From positions 32,391-96,390 of the forward strand of contig JAUNHC010000019.1 in NCBI GenBank assembly GCA_030524175.1: a DNA stretch of 64,000 nucleotides, in the 5' to 3' direction. The first letter of the stretch is position 1. Every line of letters begins with the position of its first letter. Made by a program: the position numbers and the translations under genes. This DNA comes from Eubacteriales bacterium (GTDB lineage Bacteria > Bacillota > Clostridia > Lachnospirales > Lachnospiraceae). The notes beneath the pieces were generated by a model that saw only the letters and a program-made list of their open reading frames with translations, did not search any database and was not told the DNA's origin. Shown here in pieces: positions 17,765 to 26,698 of this stretch.

Positions 17765-18643
17765 TCAGTTAATATCAGAAACACTGTTTCTTTCAACCAG
17801 TGTTGTAAAAAGGACTGTGTGAGAAGTACATTTTGCTGTGTTCCGAAGGTGTTTCATAAGCAGCTCAACTGCTTCGGTACCCAGATTATCTTTGTATATA
17901 TGGATTGTTGTAAGGCCAGGCTCGATCATACTGCTGATCGGCAGATTGTCAAATCCGACGAATGAAAAATCTTCAGGAACGATGTGTCCTGTATCTTTGC
18001 ATGCCTTGATCGCTCCGATTGCAACGAGGTCGCAATCCGAAAGGAATGCATCAGGCAATTCTTGAGATTTACATAGAAGATTTTTCATACCTTCATAAGA
18101 TTCCTGTTCGGGATATCCAATAGGAAAGAAGAATTCTTCATCACTATTAAAAAGTCCGTATTTTTTTAGAATCTTTTTTGCATAATGCTGTCGTTCTTTA
18201 AAACAATTGTAATCCAGGCTGCTTGTCAGATACCCGATTTTTTTATGACCTGACTGAATTAAATAATCAATGGCAAGTTTCATTCCCTGGTGATTGTTTT
18301 CTTGTACAGAGCTGACTGACAGATCTATAAAAGAATTTTCCAGAAGAACGAAAGGGATGTCCAAATTGTTGAAATAAATCAGTTGTTCATATGATACCTC
18401 TGGAGCAAACAGGATAAATCCGGCACAATTATTATTGGAAAGACGGTCAAGTTCCCTTTCCAGGTTATCATTGGAGACAGTCATGAAACATAGATAGTAT
18501 CCATGTGAATGAACTGCTTTTTCGATTCCTTCTATTATAAAAGAAAAGGAATTAGTCCCATCAGAGTTTACAAGCTTACCGGAATCTACATATGTGATAA
18601 AGAAGATATTTTTCTTATCATTTGAACTTTCCAGGCTATCCAC
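17765..18643 (-). CDS. LacI-type effector-binding domain protein without a DNA-binding domain
   Basis: A 292-aa protein aligning over its whole length with the effector domain of the full LacI regulator at 31076-32146 (shared pattern SFVGFDN-P with PGLTTI; VPEDFSF; DLVAIGAIKACK). It has no helix-turn-helix. The frame opens only two codons before the GTG start, and a consensus promoter lies about 30 bp upstream, so the gene is expressed in this short form and is not merely cut by a later mutation. No signal peptide. It leads the isomerase/pepD operon. LacI proteins dimerise through this domain, so it could form inactive heterodimers with the full paralog or act as a sugar sensor. Confidence 0.8.
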   Translation of the reverse strand: MDSLESSNDKKNIFFITYVDSGKLVNSDGTNSFSFIIEGIEKAVHSHGYYLCFMTVSNDNLERELDRLSNNNCAGFILFAPEVSYEQLIYFNNLDIPFVLLENSFIDLSVSSVQENNHQGMKLAIDYLIQSGHKKIGYLTSSLDYNCFKERQHYAKKILKKYGLFNSDEEFFFPIGYPEQESYEGMKNLLCKSQELPDAFLSDCDLVAIGAIKACKDTGHIVPEDFSFVGFDNLPISSMIEPGLTTIHIYKDNLGTEAVELLMKHLRNTAKCTSHTVLFTTLVERNSVSDIN

Positions 18644-18662
18644 CTCACTTTATAAAAGCATT

Positions 18663-18720
18663 AAATTTATAAATACATAATAATATATAATACCTAGATT
18701 GTCAAATGAAATTTATAAAA
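18663..18720 (-). promoter_or_regulatory. Minus-strand promoter with two flanking AAATTTATAAAW sites
   Basis: On the minus strand: TTGACA (18705-18700), 17-bp spacer, TATTAT (18682-18677). One operator-like site (18663-18674) covers the expected transcription start, and another (18709-18720) abuts the upstream side of the -35. This arrangement suits repression by a LacI protein. It drives the HTH-less regulator and the isomerase/pepD operon. Confidence 0.7.
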
Positions 18721-18777
18721 AATAGAGAAAAAATTTACGGTAATTGTAAAATTACACAATTTGCACGGAGTAAAATA

Positions 18778-18790
18778 GTACATAATGTAC
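18778..18790. promoter_or_regulatory. GTACAT-A-ATGTAC palindrome between divergent promoters
   Basis: A perfect 6-1-6 inverted repeat midway between the two divergent promoters, unlike the AT-only operator. GTAAT-N6-ATTAC lies 35 bp to its left (18740-18755). Either could bind a second regulator, for instance the other LacI protein; binder unknown. Confidence 0.35.
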
Positions 18791-18828
18791 AAAATAACGG
18801 AGAAATGAAGAAAAACCAAAAAATACCA

Positions 18829-18907
18829 TTGACAAATACGTAAAAAATTTATAAAATATTGTCATAAACAAGCGCGAGTGGCAAAATAAATTTATAAGAT
18901 TTATAAA
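18829..18907 (+). promoter_or_regulatory. Promoter of the ABC importer operon with three AAATTTATAAAW-like sites
   Basis: TTGACA (18829-18834), 17-bp spacer and TAAAAT (18852-18857). An operator-like AAATTTATAAAAT overlaps the -10 (18845-18857), and two more half-overlapping copies lie at 18888-18907 just after the start. The rest of the 335-bp divergent region holds no gene. Confidence 0.7.
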
Positions 18908-18978
18908 CGCCGAACCTAATTAACTGAATCGGAGTTCAGTAGTTAGTAAATATCTTTATAAGAAAAGGAGAAATCAAA

Positions 18979-20007
18979 ATGAACAAAAAGAGAATGATGA
19001 AATGCGTATCAACGGTAGCAACGGCAGCGATTGTGGCAGGTGCGATGACCACCACGGTATTGGCCGAGGGTAAAACATTAAAGTTAGCATATCTTGTTGA
19101 CACACTTGATGAATCCCAGCATTTCGTATCTGAGAACATGGACCTGTATTGTCAGTATCTCAGCGAGCAGAATGAAGATTACGATATCGAATACAATGTG
19201 TTCGACGCAAAAATGAGCCTGACAGAGCAGATGGCTCAGATTGAGAACTGTGTAACTATGGGATATGACGGAGTTGTTATAAACCCCATTGACCCGGATG
19301 GAATTCTTCCTACTGTAGAGTCTGCCCAGGAGGCAGGTCTGGTTATGTTAGATCTTCGTTCTTCTAATGATGCATATGATCTTCAGCTTGACTATGCAGA
19401 TGAGACCAGCCGGGGAGAACAAATGAAAAAATGGTTTCTTGATTATATGGATGAGCATCCGGACGAAGTATTTTATGTAGGACTCCTTCAGGGAGATCCA
19501 AAGACACCGCAGACAATGCCGAGATGCAGTGTACTTGCCACGATCGCAGAGGAACGCCCGGATAACTTCGTTGTTCTTGATGAGCAGTACTGTACAGACT
19601 GGACAACTGATTCTGCCATGAAGATTGTTGAGGACTGGCTGCAGGCTTATCCGCAAATGAACTGTATTTTCTCAGCAGCAGAGCAGCTGGCATATGGATC
19701 AGCCCAGGTTCTTCAGCAGGCTGGTGTGCAGGATGATTTCGTTCAGGTTACTGTAAATGGTGAGGCAATGGGGATTGAGATGGTACGAAAAGATCAGGTT
19801 ATCATGGACTGCGGTACATTTACGCCGGCTACAGCAGCCGGAGCGATTCGTCTTCTGGTTGATGGGATCACCGAGGGAACCAGAGGAAGATATGATTACT
19901 CTGAATACACATTGTTCCTTATGACAAAAGAAAATGTAGATGAAGTTGAAAATCGTTATAATACATTCTCATGGGATGAAATGGGCGAGCCAAAGAAATT
20001 ATATTAA
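18979..20007 (+). CDS. Ribose-type ABC transporter substrate-binding protein
   Basis: A 342-aa secreted sugar-binding protein of the RbsB/XylF class (Peripla_BP_4 fold). The N-terminal signal peptide has a basic head, a hydrophobic core and a likely signal-peptidase I site after VLA (about residue 29). No lipobox Cys is present, odd for a Gram-positive binding protein, which normally needs a lipid anchor. The mature part has the two-lobed pattern (VINPIDPDG, near residue 100). RBS AAAGGAG. It is first gene of the importer operon under the operator-rich promoter, so its ligand is probably the island's substrate. Confidence 0.88.
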   Translation: MNKKRMMKCVSTVATAAIVAGAMTTTVLAEGKTLKLAYLVDTLDESQHFVSENMDLYCQYLSEQNEDYDIEYNVFDAKMSLTEQMAQIENCVTMGYDGVVINPIDPDGILPTVESAQEAGLVMLDLRSSNDAYDLQLDYADETSRGEQMKKWFLDYMDEHPDEVFYVGLLQGDPKTPQTMPRCSVLATIAEERPDNFVVLDEQYCTDWTTDSAMKIVEDWLQAYPQMNCIFSAAEQLAYGSAQVLQQAGVQDDFVQVTVNGEAMGIEMVRKDQVIMDCGTFTPATAAGAIRLLVDGITEGTRGRYDYSEYTLFLMTKENVDEVENRYNTFSWDEMGEPKKLY

Positions 20008-20024
20008 TATTTGATAACAATGTG

Positions 20025-20058
20025 GGATGTCTCTTCAGCAAAAGCCGGAGAGACATCC
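20025..20058 (+). other. Stem-loop after the binding-protein gene, likely mRNA stabiliser
   Basis: A perfect 10-bp stem (GGATGTCTCT / AGAGACATCC), extendable by two pairs, with about a 10-nt loop and no following T-run. It sits in the 102-nt gap before the ATPase gene, where such structures often protect binding-protein mRNA and reduce downstream expression. Confidence 0.6.
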
Positions 20059-20109
20059 ATAAAACTTCCTTATTCATTCTAATATACTGCACAACAGAAA
20101 GGGAAAAGA

Positions 20110-21624
20110 ATGAGCGAAAACGAAAATAAGATTATTTTAAAAGCAGAGCATGTAAAAAAATCTTTCGGTGGCGTCCATGCCCTGAAAGATGCCAGTCTTG
20201 AGCTGAGAAGAGGAGAGGTTCACGGTCTTGTGGGAGAGAATGGAGCAGGAAAATCTACATTGATGAAGATTTTGCTTGGTATCCATAAGCGGGATGCAGG
20301 GACGATCGTGTATAAGGGGGAGCCTCTGAGTTTTAAATCTCCTAAAGAAGCTCTATCAGCAGGAATCGTAATGGTTCATCAGGAAATTAATATGATCATG
20401 GAAATGAGTATAGCAGAGAATCTTTTCTTCGGAAGAGAGGAAATGTTTATGAATGGACCAAAAATTAATATAAAAAAACGTGTGCAGAAGGCACAGGAAG
20501 TTTTTAAGGAGCTGAAAATTAACATTGATGCAACCAAAAAAGCAAAAGATTTGAGCATAGCAGAGCTTCAGCTTGTAGAAATTGCAAGGGCAGCTTCCTA
20601 TGGAGCTGAAATTATTATTATGGATGAGCCTACCTCTGCACTTGCAGACGCAGAGGTAAAAGAATTATATCGTATTATTGATGATCTTATCAGCCAAGAT
20701 AAGGCAGTTGTATTTATATCACATAAACTTGATGAAATCTTAAGAGTCTGCCATAGAGTAACTGTTCTGCGTGACGGTGAATTTATTGAGACAAGAGAAT
20801 CAAAAGATGTGACAAAAGATATGCTGATCAGCAGCATATGCGGACGTGAAAATGTTTCTCTTTATACAAGAGAATCTTATAATCCGGGAGAAGTGGTTCT
20901 TTCGGTAAAGGACTTTACTTCCAATAATGTTTTTGAGAAGGTTAATTTTGAGGTGAGAGCCGGGGAGGTTCTGGGATTTGCGGGCCTGATGGGAGCGGGA
21001 CGTACAGAGATAGCCCGTGCCCTGTTTGGAATTGATAAACATGATTCAGGCGAAGTGTTTATTAGTGGAAAGAAAGTACATATCAGATCACCGAAAGATG
21101 CTGTTCGAAACAGTTTGGGAATGGTAACGGAGGACCGGTTAAGATCAGGCTGTATTTATACAATGTCTATCATTCAGAATGCGACTCTGGCTGTTTTTCC
21201 GAATATATGCAATAAGCTTGGAATTTTTAAGGTTAAGAATGAGAATTCCATATTTAAGAAAATCGTTAATATGTCAAATATCAAATTTGGACAGGATTCA
21301 GATAAAATCGGATCTCTCAGCGGCGGTAACCAGCAGAAGGTAATTATCGGAAGATGGCTGTCAACAGAGCCGAAGATATTGATTCTTGACGAACCTACAA
21401 GAGGCATTGATGTCGGTGCAAAATCTGAGATTTACAAGTTGATCGATGAGCTGGCACAAAAGGGGATTGCAGTTATCATGATATCATCTGAAATGCCGGA
21501 GCTGTTTGCCCTGTGCGACAGAATCGTAGTAGTGAGGAATGGCATGATTTCCGGAGTGTTAAATACGAAAGAAACCAATAGTGAAGAAATAATGCATTAT
21601 TGCTTTGGAACAAATGCTTCATAA
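20110..21624 (+). CDS. Ribose-type ABC transporter, tandem ATPase
   Basis: A 504-aa RbsA/MglA-type protein with two fused nucleotide-binding domains. The first has Walker A GENGAGKST, signature LSIAELQ and Walker B IIIMDEPTSAL. The second has the degenerate Walker A typical of this class (GLMGAGRTE), a strong signature LSGGNQQK and Walker B ILILDEPTRGID. It energises the importer with the neighbouring binding protein and permease. RBS AAAGGG. Sugar specificity is not readable from the ATPase. Confidence 0.95.
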   Translation: MSENENKIILKAEHVKKSFGGVHALKDASLELRRGEVHGLVGENGAGKSTLMKILLGIHKRDAGTIVYKGEPLSFKSPKEALSAGIVMVHQEINMIMEMSIAENLFFGREEMFMNGPKINIKKRVQKAQEVFKELKINIDATKKAKDLSIAELQLVEIARAASYGAEIIIMDEPTSALADAEVKELYRIIDDLISQDKAVVFISHKLDEILRVCHRVTVLRDGEFIETRESKDVTKDMLISSICGRENVSLYTRESYNPGEVVLSVKDFTSNNVFEKVNFEVRAGEVLGFAGLMGAGRTEIARALFGIDKHDSGEVFISGKKVHIRSPKDAVRNSLGMVTEDRLRSGCIYTMSIIQNATLAVFPNICNKLGIFKVKNENSIFKKIVNMSNIKFGQDSDKIGSLSGGNQQKVIIGRWLSTEPKILILDEPTRGIDVGAKSEIYKLIDELAQKGIAVIMISSEMPELFALCDRIVVVRNGMISGVLNTKETNSEEIMHYCFGTNAS

Positions 21625-21664
21625 TGTTTAATAATAAATTTGAAATGAAAATGGAGGAAGAATA

Positions 21665-22627
21665 ATGTCGTATACAAAAAAAGCTAGTAAAGCGATAATG
21701 ACTGATTACAAAGTTGTAATAATTATTCTTGTTTTAGGAGTATTTTTGACTTTCTCGTCAGATGTGTTTCTTACAAGCCGTAACCTTATGAATGTTCTGC
21801 GTCAGGTGTGTGTAAATGCGATGGTTGCATCAGCATTTGTAATTGTTATTTCAACTGCAGGAATTGACCTTTCAGTGGGAAGTATTGTAGGTTTGGTAGG
21901 CGTTATTGTTGCAGTCTGCCTGAAAGCAAATGTTCCGATCGTATTATCCTGTCTGATCGGTATTGTAGCAGGTGCTGGTCTTGGCGCCATTAATGCATTC
22001 TTTATTACAAAATTTGATTTATTACCTTTTGTGGTCACGCTATCTACGCAGATGATTTTCAGAGGTGCTATTTATCTTATTACAAATATGTCTCCCATCA
22101 CCGGCCTGCCGGATGAATTCCTTCCTTTAGGACAGGGATATGTAGGACCTGTTCCGGTACCTGTGTTTTTTATGATCATCATTGCGGTTGTTGCATGGTT
22201 TTTGGTTAACAGAACAAAATTCGGACGTTATGCACTGGCGATCGGCGGAAATGCTACCGCAGCACGTGTGAGCGGTGTAGATGTTAAAAAATATCTTTCC
22301 GGCTGTTATATTCTGTGCGGAGCTTTCTGCGGAATTGCCGCTCTCGTTCTGACAGCACGTACAGCATCTGCTCAGACTACAGCCGGTGTGAATATGGAGA
22401 TGGATATCATTGCGGGATGTGTTATCGGAGGAACTCCTATGACAGGCGGTATCTGCAACGTATATGGTTCCCTTCTGGGCTGTCTTTTAGTTGGCCTGGT
22501 AGGAAACGGTATGAATATCCTTGGCGTAAATGCAAACTGGCAGACTGTTATGAAAGGTCTTTTGATCCTGATCGCAGTTTTGATTGATAAGGTATCTGCT
22601 ACTATTTATGAGGCTAAGAAGGCCTGA
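21665..22627 (+). CDS. Ribose-type ABC transporter permease
   Basis: A 320-aa permease of the RbsC/BPD_transp_2 type with eight to ten hydrophobic helices. The family block with ISTAGIDLSVGS (residues 61-72) and the GGNATAARVSGVDV loop are present. RBS GGAGGAA. One permease gene follows one tandem ATPase, so it probably forms a homodimer in the membrane. It lies between the ATPase and the OYE-type enzyme with short gaps, tying uptake to the downstream catabolic genes. Confidence 0.95.
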   Translation: MSYTKKASKAIMTDYKVVIIILVLGVFLTFSSDVFLTSRNLMNVLRQVCVNAMVASAFVIVISTAGIDLSVGSIVGLVGVIVAVCLKANVPIVLSCLIGIVAGAGLGAINAFFITKFDLLPFVVTLSTQMIFRGAIYLITNMSPITGLPDEFLPLGQGYVGPVPVPVFFMIIIAVVAWFLVNRTKFGRYALAIGGNATAARVSGVDVKKYLSGCYILCGAFCGIAALVLTARTASAQTTAGVNMEMDIIAGCVIGGTPMTGGICNVYGSLLGCLLVGLVGNGMNILGVNANWQTVMKGLLILIAVLIDKVSATIYEAKKA

Positions 22628-22654
22628 GGTTGATTTGCAGAAAGAGGAGCGATT

Positions 22655-24622
22655 ATGAGTGAAAAACATACGTTCAAATATTTATTCTCTCCATTTAAGA
22701 TAGGTAAAGTTGAAATTAAGAACAGAATGGTTTTTCAGCCGCATGTTCCTTATTATGGATCGGAGGATGGCTATCCTACAGAAACGACAAAGCGATACTA
22801 TATTGAACGTGCAAAAGGCGGAGTTGGGTTGATTGTGATTGAAAGCCTTATGGTACATCCGTCAGGAGTATATGCACCTCATGGCTGCATCTGCATGTAT
22901 AACGAAAATATTGTTGATGCGTGGAAGGATTTTCCGCCCCGGATCCATGAATATGGCACGAAGGTATTCGGGCAGCTTTCTCATGCGGGAGCAGATGTAC
23001 TGACGAAACCTCATCAGCTTGCCAGTGCACCTTCTCAGGTTCCGGATGATGGAGCCAGGGTTATCCCTAAGGAGCTGGATCATGATACAATTTTGGAAAT
23101 TATCCAGGGGTTTGCAGAGGCAGCGTATAAACTGAAAGCAGCAGGTTTTGACGGTGTGGAATTAAAATTTGCACATGACGGATTACTGAGAGCGTTTTCA
23201 TCGCCGTTTCTGAACAGGAGAACAGATGAATACGGCGGATGTTTTGAGAACAGACTTCGTTTTTTTAAGGAAATTGTTTTGAATATCCGGAAGCTTTGCG
23301 GTGAGGACTTTCCTATAGGTGTCCGTCTTTGTCTGGACCAGTTTTCGGAAGAAGGTATCACCCAGGAATATGGAATAAGGCTTGCCAAGACCTGTGAAAA
23401 ATATGGAATTGACTATATCAATGGAGACTCTGGCGGCGGAACCGACGGTTCCATGCAGATATTCCCTATGTGTATGCCGCTTGGAACAGGAGTATATCTG
23501 GCTTCTGCTGTAAAAAAAGAGGTAAAGATACCGGTGATTGGTTTTGGAAGAATCAATGATCCGGTGTTGATGGACATGATCCTGGAGGAGGGACATGCTG
23601 ACCTGGTTGGAAGTGCCAGACAGTTTATTTGTGATTCCCATACGGCCATAAAAGCAGAAATGGGAAATCTGGATGATATCAGACATTGTATAGCATGTAA
23701 TGATGGATGTATCTATCAGTGTATGCAGGGAAGGCCAATCCGCTGTGTACAGAACCCGGCAGCGGGACGTGAAACTGAATTGGGTGAGGGTACTCTCAAA
23801 GAAACGGAAACTCCAAAACGGATCATGGTAATAGGCGGCGGGATAGCAGGAATGAAGTTTGCGGAAATTGCGGCGAAGAGAAAGCACAAGGTGGCCTTGT
23901 ATGAGAAAGAAGATATCTTGGGCGGACAGATCAATCTGGCAGAGAAAATGCCTTTTCGGGCAGAAATTGGTGAGGTGGCCAGGTATATCCGTCTGCAGCT
24001 TCAGCAGCTGGATGTTGAAATTCATACAGGAGTTCTGGTGGACGAAAATCTGATCCAACAGGTTGATCCTGAGATTATTGTTGCTGCAACAGGTTCCAGG
24101 GCATATATTCCTTCTGTTACGATACAGGAAGGCAGTAAAGTAAAAATATTAGATGTAAGACAGGCATTGCTGCATCCTGAATTTATTGGAAAACATGTTG
24201 TTGTGCTTGACAAGCATGGCCATATGCAGGCGGCAGGAATTACAGAATTCGCGCTTATGCTGGGGGCGAAGGTCGAATATGTGACACCATATGAAAAAAT
24301 GGGAGCTGATATGGATCCTTTAACCATGGAAATGGTTCGTAAGAGAGTCTTTGAGTATGATGATTTTTCTTATGAAGTTTACTCGGATGTTGAAGAAATA
24401 ACAGAGCATGATGTGGTCATAAAGAATAATTACAGCCACAAAACAAGGACCATACAGGACGCAGATACATTGATTTATGCAAATTATCCTCTTTCGGATA
24501 ATATGCTTTATAAAAAAATGAAACAGCTGGGAAGAAATGTATACGATATTGGCGATTGCCGAGCACCCAGACTTATTGAACAGGTTATCTATGAGAGCGA
24601 AATGCTCGCAAGAAAAATATAA
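22655..24622 (+). CDS. OYE-type NADH:flavin oxidoreductase with [4Fe-4S] and FAD/NAD domains
   Basis: A 655-aa enzyme of the 2,4-dienoyl-CoA reductase / BaiCD class. An N-terminal FMN TIM barrel (about 1-335) is followed by a [4Fe-4S] motif with Cys at 345, 348, 352 and 364 and a FAD/NAD domain beginning near 388 (VIGGGIAG). These enzymes pass electrons from NAD(P)H through FAD and Fe-S to FMN and reduce activated C=C bonds; relatives include bile-acid, cinnamate and isoflavone reductases. RBS AGAGGAG. Next to EtfBA and a ring-cleavage-like set it may reduce an aglycone or an unsaturated sugar product. Substrate inferred only. Confidence 0.9.
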   Translation: MSEKHTFKYLFSPFKIGKVEIKNRMVFQPHVPYYGSEDGYPTETTKRYYIERAKGGVGLIVIESLMVHPSGVYAPHGCICMYNENIVDAWKDFPPRIHEYGTKVFGQLSHAGADVLTKPHQLASAPSQVPDDGARVIPKELDHDTILEIIQGFAEAAYKLKAAGFDGVELKFAHDGLLRAFSSPFLNRRTDEYGGCFENRLRFFKEIVLNIRKLCGEDFPIGVRLCLDQFSEEGITQEYGIRLAKTCEKYGIDYINGDSGGGTDGSMQIFPMCMPLGTGVYLASAVKKEVKIPVIGFGRINDPVLMDMILEEGHADLVGSARQFICDSHTAIKAEMGNLDDIRHCIACNDGCIYQCMQGRPIRCVQNPAAGRETELGEGTLKETETPKRIMVIGGGIAGMKFAEIAAKRKHKVALYEKEDILGGQINLAEKMPFRAEIGEVARYIRLQLQQLDVEIHTGVLVDENLIQQVDPEIIVAATGSRAYIPSVTIQEGSKVKILDVRQALLHPEFIGKHVVVLDKHGHMQAAGITEFALMLGAKVEYVTPYEKMGADMDPLTMEMVRKRVFEYDDFSYEVYSDVEEITEHDVVIKNNYSHKTRTIQDADTLIYANYPLSDNMLYKKMKQLGRNVYDIGDCRAPRLIEQVIYESEMLARKI

Positions 24623-24654
24623 TTTATATGGATAAAAAGAGGAGGATTTTTGAA

Positions 24655-25788
24655 ATGAAAGACATTCGGACAGCCGTAATCGGAACAGGTTTAATTGCAA
24701 ATTCAGCACATCTTGCTGCGATTCAGAGAATTGGAAGTGGATTTGATGTGGTAGCGTGTTATGACATGCGGGTAAGTGCAGCGAAAGAGACAGCAGAGCG
24801 TTTCAATATTCCAAATGTTTATGAAGATGTTGATAAAATGCTGGAAGAGATGAAACCAGAGCTTGTGATCGTGGCAACCTCCAATGCATCACATAAAGAA
24901 ATGTCATTAAAGGCATTAAAAAGAGGTGCCAATGTTGTGTGTGAGAAGCCGGTTGCTATGAAATATGCAGATGCAGTAGAGCTGTTTGACGAGGCAGAGA
25001 AGCGGGGCCTTCATTTCTTTCCGGCTCAGACAGAGAGATTCAGACAGGAGCGTCTGGCTGCAAGAAAGCTTGTGAAAACAGGTGAACTTGGAGAGGTATA
25101 TTTTGCAGAGTTCGAGAGTGTGAGAAGAAGAGGAATTCCTCAATGGGGATTCTTTCATATGAAAGAGTACAATGTAGGCGGACCATTCGCTGATCTTGGT
25201 GTTCATGAGATTGACCATATGCTTTATACATTAGGAAATCCCAAGCCCATCACTGTAAGCGGAAGCACATGGTCAAAGATTGGGAATTCAGGAAATGAGC
25301 TGGAGATTTCCGCTGAACAAAGCGGTGCATTAGGCGGTATTGAGATTACACCTCGTCCATATGACTGGAAAGAGTTCAGCGTTGAGGATATGGCAACAGG
25401 GATTATCCGCTTAGAGGGGGATCTGACTATTAATTTCAAGTGTTCCTGGGCATTGAATGTTCCGGACCGCTTTACAAGAACTTATGCAGGTACAAAGGCG
25501 GGGATGAGATACGGAAATGATCATCCAATGACTATTTACAGTGATGTGGCAGGATGGCAGTCAGATAAGGTTCCATATGTATATGGAGATGCTGATTATC
25601 CTTCAGATCTTCCGTTCCCGGGACATGTTGGATTGCTTAAAAACGTATATGGTGTTCTGAGAAATGGTGAGGAGCCCATCGTTAAGAAAGAAGAGACTTT
25701 GAATGTTACAACAGTAATCGAAGCTTTCTATAAATCAGCAGAGTTACATAAAGAAATCAACTGCCTAAAGCTCAGAGGCGAAGAGTAA
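24655..25788 (+). CDS. Gfo/Idh/MocA family oxidoreductase (second copy)
   Basis: A 377-aa enzyme starting at the ATG after GAGGAGG (24640-24646). The Rossmann loop is VIGTGLIAN, the catalytic EKP motif is in CEKPVAMK, and the substrate domain carries GGPFADLGVHEIDH with the conserved His and Asp. The C-terminal domain is longer than in the copy at 11271 and has an insertion around GYG-type loops, so the two are not recent duplicates. It lies in the importer operon and would oxidise the imported sugar moiety, typically at C3 with NAD. This is the likely first step before an isomerase-type cleavage. Confidence 0.9.
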   Translation: MKDIRTAVIGTGLIANSAHLAAIQRIGSGFDVVACYDMRVSAAKETAERFNIPNVYEDVDKMLEEMKPELVIVATSNASHKEMSLKALKRGANVVCEKPVAMKYADAVELFDEAEKRGLHFFPAQTERFRQERLAARKLVKTGELGEVYFAEFESVRRRGIPQWGFFHMKEYNVGGPFADLGVHEIDHMLYTLGNPKPITVSGSTWSKIGNSGNELEISAEQSGALGGIEITPRPYDWKEFSVEDMATGIIRLEGDLTINFKCSWALNVPDRFTRTYAGTKAGMRYGNDHPMTIYSDVAGWQSDKVPYVYGDADYPSDLPFPGHVGLLKNVYGVLRNGEEPIVKKEETLNVTTVIEAFYKSAELHKEINCLKLRGEE

Positions 25789-25836
25789 TCATTGTAGTTT
25801 ATCAATGGGACTATTTTTTGAATAAGAGGGGTTTGA

Positions 25837-26685
25837 ATGAATATCATTGTATGTATAAAACAAGTACCTAATACAAAGGAAGTGCGCATTAATACGGAGA
25901 CGAATAATATTATTCGGGAAGGCGTGCCTAGTATTCTTAATCCGGCAGACGCTAATGCGATAGAAGCAGCCCTCTCTATTCGCGAAAAAAAAGGTGGTAC
26001 TGTATGTGCGGTCTCTATGGGACCGCAGCAGTCCGCTGATGTACTGCAAGAAGCACTTGATATGGGGGCAGACAGGGGAATCCTTTTATCAGACCGGATG
26101 GTGGCAGGATCCGATACATTGGCCACCGGTTATGCACTCTCCGCTATGATAAAAACGCTGAATGCAGATCTTGTCTTATGTGGAGCTGAGGCTATAGATG
26201 GATGTACAGGACAAGTTGGGCCAATTATTGCCGAGAATCTTGGATGGCCCCAGTTTACCTATGTTAATTCCGTAGAAATTACAAATGGATGTCTTAAAAT
26301 AAAAAGAGACATGAGAGATACTTTTGAATTGTATGAATGCAAACTGCCGGCTGTTGTTTGTGTATTGAAGGGAATCAATATTCCTAGAAAGAGTAAGGAT
26401 TCAGATAAAAGACCGGAAATTATTTCAGTAAAAGAAATAGATGCGGAAGAGGAGTACCTTGGAATGAAAGGTTCACCTACAAGAGTTTCCAAAATTGTTT
26501 TTTCGGGAAAAAGTATGTCCAGCTTTGTATCTGTAGATGGGAGTCTGCCAGTCAGATCACGCATTCGTATTTTAATGAATGGCGGGATGTCTCCTAAGAA
26601 AATCAGTTTTGTAAGAGGAGAAGCGAAAGAGCTTGCAGACAGAATTCTTGAGGATGAAGTTCTGAGAGGGCAGATTGTAAAATAG
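25837..26685 (+). CDS. etfB: Electron transfer flavoprotein, beta subunit
   Basis: A 282-aa EtfB/FixA protein with the N-terminal IVCIKQVPNT block and the nucleotide-binding pattern around NPADANAIEAAL and CGAEAIDG. It forms a heterodimer with the next gene product and carries electrons between flavoenzymes. In anaerobes EtfBA pairs often couple NADH oxidation to ferredoxin and an acyl-CoA dehydrogenase (electron bifurcation). No acyl-CoA dehydrogenase gene is in the window; the nearest flavoenzyme is the OYE-type reductase two genes upstream. RBS AGAGGGG. Confidence 0.92.
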   Translation: MNIIVCIKQVPNTKEVRINTETNNIIREGVPSILNPADANAIEAALSIREKKGGTVCAVSMGPQQSADVLQEALDMGADRGILLSDRMVAGSDTLATGYALSAMIKTLNADLVLCGAEAIDGCTGQVGPIIAENLGWPQFTYVNSVEITNGCLKIKRDMRDTFELYECKLPAVVCVLKGINIPRKSKDSDKRPEIISVKEIDAEEEYLGMKGSPTRVSKIVFSGKSMSSFVSVDGSLPVRSRIRILMNGGMSPKKISFVRGEAKELADRILEDEVLRGQIVK

Positions 26686-26698
26686 GAGAGGTGATAAG

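Noticed and set aside
13436-18643. A standard inositol (iol) operon
   Set aside because: The barrels and Gfo/Idh/MocA enzymes recall inositol genes, but iolC, iolD, iolG-type order and IolB are absent, while OYE, Etf and cyclase-family genes are not part of that pathway.
23198-24058. Minus-strand open frame of 286 codons inside the OYE-type gene
   Set aside because: Antisense shadow with no domain, ribosome site or promoter; the plus-strand gene has a complete Fe-S motif and flavin domains.
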